From: Chara braunii
Lineage: Eukaryota; Streptophyta; Charophyceae; Charales; Characeae
Reading direction: 5' to 3'
Assembly (NCBI GenBank): GCA_003427395.1
Contig: BFEA01000058.1
Coordinates: forward strand, 3,979,374-4,033,811
DNA: 54,438 nucleotides
Shown here: positions 33,714 through 42,092 of the stretch, one piece after another
Position numbering within the stretch: the first letter of the stretch is position 1
How the letters are laid out: each line of letters begins with the position of its first letter
The notes under the pieces: generated by a model
Database searches by the model: none
Seen by the model: the letters and a program-made list of their open reading frames with translations, nothing else
Told to the model about the DNA's origin: nothing
Position numbers and translations under genes: made by a program

Positions 33714-34419
33714 GTCCTTTCCAAGGTTCCTGGGTATTTGGGCATTGACTTACCTGTTCTTAGATCGATGTTGGTGTTTGGTTAGATAGGCCCTGCTCAA
33801 ACAATATGGTTTTTGATTTTATAGGTGGGCAACCCTACTTTGTTCTGTTGTTGTTGCCTAGTTCGATGCTTGGTGGGAGATGGGGTGTGCGGGCGGTACT
33901 TTCTACCATGTCGGGTTTGAACTTCGAACGCACTTTGATTAAGATAGGTGGGCGACCCTTATTTGCTCTGTTGTTGGCGTTTGGTTTATGGTGGGGTAAT
34001 GACGTGAAAATACTTAGATTCCTGTGAGATCCGGAGCGGTGGTCTGGGAGAGACTTCGATTCTTTGGACGGGTTGTGTTTCGTGGTATGAAATGATGTGT
34101 TGTAGTTACTGTTTAATACAATTTTTTGTCTAATTATTTGAACTTGATAGTGGTTGGTATTGTGCTAGTGGGAGGAGTGTGTACGTTGGAAATTTTGGTT
34201 ATCAGGAATTAGTAGTTTTTATAGTTTTTATAGCAGGGTTGGTGTTGTGTTAGGATAAAAAGTGTGAAGACTGTGTATGCAGGGATGGGGTTTCGGGCTT
34301 CTGGTGAGGCAGGACAACTTGTCGTCGCTGTTGTTAAGCATCTTCTTCATTATGTAATTGCCTTGGGCACTGGGTCCTGTTAATAAAACTGCAATTTCGA
34401 AAAAAAAAAAAAAAAAAAA
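33714..34419 (+). mobile_element. Probable LINE 3' end with poly(A), second part
   Basis: GT-rich sequence like that at 26701-27719. It ends in AATAAAACTGCAATTTCG followed by 20 A (34400-34419), a typical LINE 3' terminus with its polyadenylation signal. Its position directly after family A's GTGT target duplication suggests it is the LINE tail displaced by that insertion. It contains a diverged 122-bp direct duplication (GATAGGTGGGCGACCC-like phrases at about 33821 and 33943). Confidence 0.55.
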
Positions 34420-35083
34420 GAGGAGAAAAAAAAAGGAGGCTGGTCATGTTTCCCAACTTCTGCTACTCCCCACAAATAGATCCGAGCCCGAGTTATTTAA
34501 AAAAAAAAAAAAAAAGTATGAAAAACGATAGCGAGTTTTTCTTGTTTAGCCCAGTGGTAAGAGACAACTTTACAGCTCCCCCCGATTTCGAAGAATCTAC
34601 GTCTTGATCTACAGTGAACATGTGATGCCTTTCTCCATGAATTTATCCATGGTATGGACTATATCTTCAACTTTCCTTTCAGCTTACGCTACGACGTTTG
34701 CCATGGTATTTGCGTAGCACTAAGAAGCGGCAAAAGTTGCTTCGCTTGTAGTCTCTAGTACTAATCCACAAAGCTTCATACTTATCTTGAAATTAAGATT
34801 TAGTCATGTTAATCTCACTTAAATTATTTTGCGTAAAGTTGAGTTGTTTTTTTTTTTGTTCTTGTAGAAACACGAAGGCATACATCCTGCTTTTGAGGAC
34901 AATGATTTAAAGCTCGAGTACGCTGAGTACGTCGTTTTGATTCTCTACCATGACGAATTAATTGATTCATTGTAGGCATATGTTTGATTTTGTTTTTTGT
35001 TAATTAAATTAATGCAACTGACAAACTTCGGTAGTGTGACCTGCCCGATTTAACCTTTGATATGATAGATCATATCATGTATA
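34420..35083. other. Edge of the mitochondrial insert, mostly unassigned
   Basis: Contains a second A-run (34499-34516). A GTTTAGCCCAGTGGTAAGAG phrase at about 34551 resembles a tRNA D-arm but has no matching T-arm. An exon-like frame (34868-34975) follows a T-rich CTTGTAG acceptor and reads [20 protein letters not shown] before running to TAG; I do not recognise it. Confidence 0.3.
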
Positions 35084-35153
35084 TCCCTTACAGGATTTGA
35101 ACTCGTGTCTTCACCATGAAAAAGCGATGTCATAAACCTCTACACGAAAGGGA
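35084..35153 (-). pseudogene. trnE: Mitochondrial-type trnE(UUC), degenerate
   Basis: On the minus strand TCCCTTTCGT...AAGGGA form the acceptor stem. The anticodon loop TTTTTCA carries UUC, and GAGTTCAAATC is the T-arm. The D-arm is eroded. The sequence closely recalls plant mitochondrial trnE. Confidence 0.65.
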
Positions 35154-35162
35154 CAAATTAAT

Positions 35163-35235
35163 GTGTTTGTAGCTCAATTGGATAGAGCACTAAACTACGG
35201 ATTTTGGGGTTGAGAATTTGCGTTCTCTCAACGAA
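35163..35235 (+). pseudogene. trnR: Mitochondrial-type trnR(ACG), degenerate
   Basis: GTAGCTCAATTGGATAGAGC is an intact D-arm and the anticodon loop CTACGGA carries ACG. The T-loop is mutated (TTTGCGT in place of TTCGAAT) and the acceptor stem pairs poorly. A mitochondrion-encoded trnR(ACG) is known in bryophytes, some lycophytes and green algae but is generally missing in flowering plants. Confidence 0.6.
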
Positions 35236-35394
35236 TAAAAAATACCTTCGCGGATCTTATGAGGAGGAAGGCTCTTGTTCGTCTGCGGAATCTGACTGAC
35301 CCTCTTCGCTGCTTCTAAGGGTTGGTTTCCCTCCCAGCTACTATAGGGTCTCCGTGTTGCAACCTAAGTTGCTTACATCCCGTGGTTACATATA

Positions 35395-35640
35395 TTTGGT
35401 TTTTACCTGTTAGCTATTTTATTGATTTTGTTTCAAACGGAAACCACTGATTTACAAATCTTCTTACCAACATAATTTAGCAAACGACGTCAAATATTGC
35501 TATGGATTGTTTCCTTTGCATCTCTTTTGCAGTAAAAGTACCTATGGTACCAGTTCATATTTGGTTACCTGAAACTCATGTAGAAGCACCCACCGCTGCA
35601 TCTGTTATAACTAGAATTCTCGTAAATTTTGGAACTTCAT
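35395..35640 (+). pseudogene. nad4: nad4 fragment (complex I subunit 4)
   Basis: The plus strand reads LLAILLILFQTETTDLQIF, a stop in place of the usual Glu, FSKRRQILLWI, then after a 2-nt insertion VKVPMVPVHIWLPETHVEA and ILVNFGTS. This is the proton-channel region of NADH dehydrogenase subunit 4. It ends within TCATCAT (35637-35644), where antisense nad5 begins. About 80 of the usual ~490 residues remain. Confidence 0.88.
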
Positions 35641-35955
35641 CATATCTTTGCCCAAATATCCTACAAAAAACTCCCAAAAGTTAAAATATTGCCATCAGAG
35701 TAGGAACATCATGACATCTTTCGATGTTTCGCTTAAAAGCATTGGTTGGAGAAAGAAAAGTGAGAAAAAGTAAACAAAAAGAATAATAGAAGTCAAAAAT
35801 ACAGAAAGACTCACAAGCCAAAAAAACAAATTACCATTTATGGTATATTTAGTATAAGCAAGTTCTAAGATAACATCCTTCGAATAAAATCCAGCTAAAA
35901 AAGGAAATCCAATTAAAGACATGTGGCCTATTAGCATAAGTAAAAGATAGACTCA
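35641..35955 (-). pseudogene. nad5: nad5 fragment (complex I subunit 5), frameshifted
   Basis: The minus strand reads [19 protein letters not shown] and SVFLTS. A 1-nt deletion follows, after which [19 protein letters not shown] and [11 protein letters not shown] continue in the next frame. A further indel precedes FFVGYLGKDMM at the junction. About 100 of ~670 residues. Opposite strand to the adjoining nad4, so the join is head-on (3' end of one fragment against the 3' side of the other). Confidence 0.88.
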
Positions 35956-36024
35956 TTCTCATTTCGATACTTTGCAACCCACCGCGAGTTGGACTTTATG
36001 CAAAATGAGAATGAATCTTTAATG
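35953..36024. repeat. 17-bp inverted repeat next to nad5 fragment
   Basis: AGACTCATTCTCATTT and its near-complement AAAATGAGAATGAATCT bracket about 35 nt that also contain TTTGCA...TGCAAA. It may be a mitochondrial stem-loop carried along with the insert. Confidence 0.7.
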
Positions 36025-36098
36025 ATAAGCAGGGAAGATTAATTCACATTTTCCACACTTTCAAACGCACTGGGGCTCACACGCGCATGTCGTCGGGC

Positions 36099-36244
36099 CT
36101 CTCTCTCTCTCTCTCTCGCCACCCGCGTTTGTTTATTTTGTCAAACGGGGTGGGAAGATTCATTCCCAAAACACAGGTTACTCTCTCTCTCTCTCTCCTC
36201 TCCCTGCCTCCCTCTCTACCCCCCCCCCCCCCCCCCCCCCCCCC
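36099..36244 (+). repeat. (CT)n tracts and a 26-nt poly(C)
   Basis: CT repeats at 36099-36118 and 36181-36197, then an unbroken C-run at 36219-36244. Confidence 0.93.
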
Positions 36245-36290
36245 GGCATCCTTTTCCTCTCTTTATTTTTCTTTTTTTATTTTCGTTTGG

Positions 36291-36663
36291 GAAAAATTTT
36301 GATATGCCCCTGAAAGTTCCATTTATTTGCGGCATGCCCCTCTGACGGCCGACTTCCACCCCTCTGACAATGATTGAAGTTTCCCGAAAACCCCTGGTGT
36401 TGTTTGAGCCTGAAATATGTTCAATATGCCCCTACCGTTACCCGTTCCAAATTTCCAGTATGCCCGGTAGATCCTCTCCCAGGGCCAGGAGAACGGCCGT
36501 GAGTGCCAGCGACGGCCACAGGGGCATGTTGGAAAGTTGCGCCCCGCACTTACAGGGGCCTGCAGGAAAGTTCAGAGGCACCACGGGCACGACAGGGTGT
36601 GTCGGCCGTCAGAGGGGCACGTGGCAAATAAATCGAACTTTCAAGGGCATATCAAAAATTTTC
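36291..36663. mobile_element. 373-bp foldback/MITE element with 63-bp inverted ends
   Basis: 36291-36353 and 36601-36663 are reverse complements at roughly 90%; they share GATATGCCC, TGAAAGTTC, ATTTATTTGC and GCCCCTCTGACGGCCGAC. The 247-bp interior repeats ATGCCCC and its complement in further weaker inverted pairs, so the whole can fold. No coding capacity. Target duplication not evident. Confidence 0.85.
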
Positions 36664-37203
36664 GACTCCAAAGGGACGTGGATTGTAAAAAAATCCAGCG
36701 GTTGTTAGCCCAGCGCGCGCGGAAGTGGCACCTTTCCTACCCAAATGGGAGGTGTTTATTGGCAAAAAACATGTCGGCGCAGCACACGACGAGGCGCAGG
36801 ACGTTTGGTTTACTATGGTCAAAAAAGTGTCATAGCTAACGAAACGTCCTAATTCCTCATAGGTCGTCTGTTGGCGGGCAGAATAGGGCTTCGCATGAAG
36901 CACCGACTTCCGGTAACACGTGAAGAGTCAGGGATATTTAGGCAACTCAACAGATGTAGCAATTCGACGACCCGTCATGCTGGCTGATGGCCCTCCTGTC
37001 GTGCCGATCGGACGGCGTCAAAAGCCTCCCAGTACTGGCAACAGAATTTTCCCGCCCGCCGTGCTGTCGCCCAGTCTCATTTTCTGCTACTAAACCTTGC
37101 ATGTGGGCCGAGGCCCCAAGAGTGTATGGAATGGCGTTGGTATACACATCTGTGAAAATTTATCCGTTTCCCTTGCGAAGTGTGGCCTCGCGGACTGCGT
37201 CAT
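36664..37203. other. Unassigned stretch
   Basis: No gene or repeat recognised. Confidence 0.4.
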
Positions 37204-37325
37204 TGAGCCTCGCTGCACTACTCTCGACATGCACAAAAGACAAAAATCATGGCGGTGTATCTTTCCATATTCTAGCGGAAGATTCACTCTCGTTTTGCAC
37301 ATTTCGAGAGTAGTGCAACGAGGCC
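37204..37325. mobile_element. 122-bp foldback repeat (family B, best copy)
   Basis: Ends CCTCGCTGCACTACTCTCGA and TCGAGAGTAGTGCAACGAGG are inverted copies (about 31-bp arms, few mismatches). The core reads GGCGGTGTATCTTTCCAT and GCGGAAGATTCACTC. Related copies lie at 40005-40110 and, as fragments, near 38300 and 20245-20505. Small non-autonomous foldback element. Confidence 0.75.
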
Positions 37326-38289
37326 CGTTGTCTGTACAGAAAGAATTTAGAAAGTCGTGAGCCTCCGGACCTTCGACAGAGGTGGCAGGCAACGACCCCT
37401 TCTTCTCTTGCTCGCCATCACAAATCGACGGTCCCGTCCATCTTTGATTCCCTTTATCACGTCTTCCCTCCCCAGGGCTAGGTCCCACCTGCTTGTGTTG
37501 TAGTTGTAATGTGTGGCGTGTGCGGATCTGAGCGTCGGGTGTGCGGCGTACAAGCAGCGATTATCGTGTGGCCTGTATTTGGTGCTGCTTCGACCATGGA
37601 CGGTTTAGGGTTTCGCGGGAACTTGCCTTTGAATGTGATAGGTGAATGTTGTGTCGTTACCGTCTACAACTTTGTAACAAATTACATCGTATCTTCCGTC
37701 GTAAAAATTTACAACATTTGGGTTGTGGACGTGTGAGTGGAGGTGGGAGTTAGGGAGAGTTTTGTGTGCATTGTCATCATTGTGGCGGGCTGGCGCAATC
37801 TGCGAAGAGTGTCAGTATACACGATTTGCGGCTACACTGGCGGAGTGCAGTGCGGGTGGGTGTTGTCAGCAATGGGTGTGAATGTGGACGGGCGGGCCGT
37901 CAGCGCTCATTGGGCCCTTCTCCAGTGTGTAAGATGATGGGAAGGGGTTGGGTGTTCAGCAAGGTCCGACTTCCGCAAATTCGCAGCCAGTAGGCTGTGT
38001 TTTGCGGTGACAACTTTTGTCATGTAGCGGCCGTTTGCCTATTCGGGCAAGTCGATGACAAATAAGAGGGATTTAGAGGGTGTCGTGCAGTGCATGGGAA
38101 GGGTGCGGACGGGGGCAGGAGACAGACCGGTCGTGTGGGCGATCGTTATGAGGGAGAGAACTTGGAGGATCGTTCGTAGGTGAGTGAGGTCGTTTTTGGA
38201 AAAGTAGGGCGACGTCGATTTTCCATTTTGGGCGAAGTGTTTTATTGATGCAGGGGCTGAAAGAGGAAAAATTTGGGGGCATTTATTCT
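37326..38289. other. Unassigned stretch
   Basis: No gene or repeat recognised; short ORFs on both strands have no motifs. Confidence 0.4.
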
Positions 38290-38350
38290 GTCGTTTCTTT
38301 TTATTTGCCAGGCGGTGCATCTTTCCATGTTCTAGGCGAGGCTTCATTGT
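38290..38350 (+). repeat. Family B fragment
   Basis: GGCGGTGCATCTTTCCATGT followed by TCTAGGCGAGGCTTCA matches the family B core; the inverted ends are not kept. Confidence 0.5.
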
Positions 38351-38534
38351 GACGTCCATGTTCCTTTTTCGTTGGTCCTTGTCATAGCCTCACCAGGCGC
38401 ATAGACAAACACACCTTCAAAACTGCCTCTGTTTCATCATGGGAGCTGGTGACCTTTCACACTGCTCTCTTTTTCTCCCTCTATCTCGCGCGCGCTATAA
38501 TTCTCGGAGGTTGTCGGTGTCCAATCTTTCACAC

Positions 38535-38537
<3 letters not shown>

Positions 38538-38623
<86 letters not shown>
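38538..38623 (+). repeat. (CT)n microsatellite
   Basis: An 86-nt uninterrupted CT tract. Confidence 0.97.
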
Positions 38624-38626
<3 letters not shown>

Positions 38627-39182
38627 GAGAGAAAATGACAGACTGTTTTGTCAGTTTATGACTCGTAAGGAGGATGAATCCATTTTTTTTAGGAAGCGAG
38701 GAAAAAGGTAACAACATAGGTAACTTCTAGGCTCACAATCAGAAGCTCACAGCAAATCATACAACAAAGCAGGGCAGGAAGGCAGTCAAACAGGCAAACA
38801 GACAAACACCATTGCAGCGCTGGCAAGGAAGCCCCGCTCATACAGCACGGGCCAGAGCAGGCCATCACTTACTCACAACATAAGTACGACTCCACAGACT
38901 GTAGGTTCACACTGCATTGAGACTGAGGGGATCGCTTTGGCGATTGTCTGTAATCAACAGGAGAGTCCACAATGAATGTCTGGACACCTAGCAGTGCAGG
39001 CTGACGCTGCATTCTGGTTAATCTGTGTGGACTCAAGATGGACCCAGTGTTGATATTCGACAGGCGCCGAGTTTGCTAGACCTCGGCCTTCGTATATTGA
39101 GGGTGGGACTCTTACTTGTGGGCAATTTTTGTGTTTTTTTTTTTGGGATTGACCTTAATGGTTTATGTTTATCTCTTTGTAG

Positions 39183-39292
39183 ACCTGTTGTTGTTTTCGG
39201 CCTGGAATTTGAGTTTCACGAGGAGACTCAGATAGAGTTTACTGTGGGTGTGATTCGCACTGGCTGCTGTCTGTGGCACATGGAAAAGAAAG
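39183..39292 (+). CDS. Exon-like ORF of unknown gene
   Basis: A good acceptor (T-rich tract ending TTTGTAG) opens a frame reading PVVVFGLEFEFHEETQIEF, TVGVIRTGCCLWHMEKK, ending AAAG|GTCTCT. The F-E-F...E-E-x-Q-x-x-F-x-V pattern is vaguely like a C2-domain beta strand (as in copines), but that is only an impression. No neighbouring exon was found. It may be chance. Confidence 0.2.
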
Positions 39293-39392
39293 GTCTCTAG
39301 GATGTTTCACTCAGTGGCCCTTCTGGTGTCATCGGAGTGTCTTGTTGCATCAGGCCTGATTCGTGAAGTGTTTGTGAATAGGACGCACACGN

Positions 39393-39443
<51 letters not shown>
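39393..39443 (+). repeat. (CT)n microsatellite
   Basis: Preceded by an N at 39392, so the assembled length may be unreliable. Confidence 0.95.
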
Positions 39444-39447
<4 letters not shown>

Positions 39448-39564
39448 TTGACGCTTTCGCAGTTGGTGGGGGAGGAGGAGAGGTAGGCGCAGGAGATCCA
39501 TGTGAGTTAGCCCCACAAAAGTCTTGCAGCAATGCATGCACGTCGACGCCACAAATCGTTGTGG

Positions 39565-39566
<2 letters not shown>

Positions 39567-39641
<75 letters not shown>

Positions 39642-39714
39642 AAAAAAAAGGTAAGTCTCCAACCTCACGGCTGGTGTCACGCTAAGTCTTCAACCGCACG
39701 GCTGGCCTCACGCT
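39567..39714 (+). repeat. Compound (GT)n-(GA)n and a 31-bp duplication
   Basis: GT run 39567-39608 passes directly into GA 39608-39637. Then AAGTCT(C/T)CAACC(T/G)CACGGCTGG occurs twice (39653 and 39684). Confidence 0.92.
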
Positions 39715-39815
39715 ACTTGCATCGATAGGATGAGCGAAATCGAATGACGCTTCCAGTAGAACATGGAAATATGCACTGCTAGACTTGTGTGTGTATGTTT
39801 CTTTTTGCATGTGCA

Positions 39816-39819
<4 letters not shown>

Positions 39820-39908
<89 letters not shown>
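39820..39908 (+). repeat. Compound (GT)n-(GA)n microsatellite
   Basis: GT 39820-39867 then GA 39867-39908, the same order as at 39567 and at 88-151. Confidence 0.96.
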
Positions 39909-39909
<1 letters not shown>

Positions 39910-40004
39910 GTTCTCAAGAAGACTGAATACGATTTTTCACGGGCACTCACTAAGGTCGCTCCTACCATCCTCCCCGAACACAACGCACCATATGAATGAA
40001 CGGG

Positions 40005-40110
40005 GCCTCGCTTCACTACTCACCACGTGCACAAAATACAAAATATGGCCATGTATCTTCCCATGTTGTAGAGGAAGATTCACTCTCATGTTGCATATTC
40101 GGTCCGCAGC
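40005..40110 (+). repeat. Second family B copy
   Basis: GGCCTCGCTTCACTACTC, ATGTATCTTCCCATGTTGTA and GAGGAAGATTCACTCTCATG match 37204-37290 in order. The right inverted end has decayed (TTGCATATTCGG). Confidence 0.75.
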
Positions 40111-40837
40111 GGAGCAAAGCCAAGAAAGAGAGAAAGGCACAAAGAGAGAGAGAGAGAGAGAGGCAGAGATATCGGCGGTCAAACAAACAGGAAACGAAAT
40201 GAACGCAATTGCAACATGCAACGATCTTAAGGGGGAAAAAAACAAAAACAAAAAAGAGAAATGCCCGTAATTGCTGACTACTAAGAAGACGTTAATACTC
40301 TATATACTTACATGCAACTCATGCTCCTCTTCTTTTTTTCTTTTTTTTTTTTACTTCTTTTTCACACATTTTTTTCTTACTGGGTTTCTAAAGAGATCCT
40401 TGAGTAGCTTGCGATAGCCCTTCATGGGTACTCGAGAGCACGCTCGAAGCGTGGGGCAGCATATAAACGCTGTTCTGTAGTTTAAACAACAACTAGTAAA
40501 TCTCTTTGTCAGGTAGCCCATTGTGTTCACGTGATGATCCAGCTTCTCCAGCTTGGGGAGCCAACTGCCTGCTCGACCTTCTCTCCCAAAACCACCTCCT
40601 CCTTGGAACTGCGGGAATTCTCTCTCGAGTTTGGCGAAACTGAAGTCCGACTGGTGATCCAACTTGCTCTGCTTTCAGCCACATGAGCAGATCCCGACGA
40701 ATGAGAACGAGTCACTTGTCTGTGCGTAAACCACCCACCCGTTCCTTTTGTTCACGTCAGGAAACACACGCCGACTTTTTTTGGGGGGGTGGAGGGGCGA
40801 ATCACAAAAATTTAAGAGAGAACGAGGGAGCTAGGAG
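40111..40837. other. Unassigned stretch before the gap
   Basis: Overlapping minus-strand ORFs show no domain. T-rich run at 40330-40365. Confidence 0.4.
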
Positions 40838-41660
40838 NNNNNNNNNNNNNNNNNNNNNNNNNNNNNNNNNNNNNNNNNNNNNNNNNNNNNNNNNNNNNNN
40901 NNNNNNNNNNNNNNNNNNNNNNNNNNNNNNNNNNNNNNNNNNNNNNNNNNNNNNNNNNNNNNNNNNNNNNNNNNNNNNNNNNNNNNNNNNNNNNNNNNNN
41001 NNNNNNNNNNNNNNNNNNNNNNNNNNNNNNNNNNNNNNNNNNNNNNNNNNNNNNNNNNNNNNNNNNNNNNNNNNNNNNNNNNNNNNNNNNNNNNNNNNNN
41101 NNNNNNNNNNNNNNNNNNNNNNNNNNNNNNNNNNNNNNNNNNNNNNNNNNNNNNNNNNNNNNNNNNNNNNNNNNNNNNNNNNNNNNNNNNNNNNNNNNNN
41201 NNNNNNNNNNNNNNNNNNNNNNNNNNNNNNNNNNNNNNNNNNNNNNNNNNNNNNNNNNNNNNNNNNNNNNNNNNNNNNNNNNNNNNNNNNNNNNNNNNNN
41301 NNNNNNNNNNNNNNNNNNNNNNNNNNNNNNNNNNNNNNNNNNNNNNNNNNNNNNNNNNNNNNNNNNNNNNNNNNNNNNNNNNNNNNNNNNNNNNNNNNNN
41401 NNNNNNNNNNNNNNNNNNNNNNNNNNNNNNNNNNNNNNNNNNNNNNNNNNNNNNNNNNNNNNNNNNNNNNNNNNNNNNNNNNNNNNNNNNNNNNNNNNNN
41501 NNNNNNNNNNNNNNNNNNNNNNNNNNNNNNNNNNNNNNNNNNNNNNNNNNNNNNNNNNNNNNNNNNNNNNNNNNNNNNNNNNNNNNNNNNNNNNNNNNNN
41601 NNNNNNNNNNNNNNNNNNNNNNNNNNNNNNNNNNNNNNNNNNNNNNNNNNNNNNNNNNNN
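40838..41660. other. Assembly gap (823 N)
   Basis: Unknown bases. Sequence on the two sides must not be assumed contiguous in the stated spacing. Confidence 1.
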
Positions 41661-41689
41661 CACACACACGACAGCCGAGGTCTCACTAG

Positions 41690-42092
41690 CAAAGATGGCT
41701 AGGTCCCACTAACAAAGACAATTGGATTTGAAGGATGAATGTTGACGTCCTAATCGCAAAGTGCAGCAAATCGGGATTGGAGTGTTTTATTTTTCTGCAT
41801 CTACGCAGAAAACAAGTCTCTGTGTGAGGACCTGGGTCCGATCCTCTTTGTTACTGGGAGCTCAGCACGGGCAGATGTCCCCCTAGCAAAGAGGATTGGA
41901 TCCAACTCTTGAATTTCGACATGTTTTCTGGATAGGTGCAGAAAAGCAGTTCGATCCCGATTTTCTGCACTTCGCCACGAACAACGTCAACATTCAGCCT
42001 TTAAATCCAATATTTTTTGCACTTCGCCACGAACAACGTCCACATTCAGCCTTTAAATCCAATCCTCTTCGCGAGTGGGACCTAGCCCACGG
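41690..42092. mobile_element. About 400-bp foldback element with 73-bp inverted arms
   Basis: 41696-41768 (GGCTAGGTCCCACT...ATTGGATTT...TGAATGT) pairs with 42019-42088 at roughly 80%. Inside, GCACTTCGCCACGAACAACG plus its downstream sequence is tandemly duplicated with a 52-bp period (41966 and 42018), and GGATTGGATCCAACTC lies near 41891. Non-coding. Confidence 0.75.

Larger units (their letters stand above)
34530..36030. other. Nuclear mitochondrial insert (NUMT), rearranged
   Basis: Fragments of two tRNA genes and of nad4 and nad5 lie within 900 bp, all with indels or stops. Plant mitochondrial subunits are recognisable by their highly conserved proteins. Because the flanks are nuclear repeats and the genes are broken, this is transferred DNA and not mitochondrial chromosome. 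The outer limits are guesses. Confidence 0.75.

Noticed and set aside
34548-34620. tRNA gene
   Set aside because: Only a D-arm-like phrase is present; no anticodon stem or T-arm with B box.
35395-35955. Plastid ndh origin for the complex I fragments
   Set aside because: The phrases match mitochondrial nad4 and nad5 better than plastid ndhD/ndhF, and the adjoining trnE and trnR are mitochondrial-like.
40683-41702. 339- and 296-codon ORFs across the gap
   Set aside because: They consist almost entirely of N.
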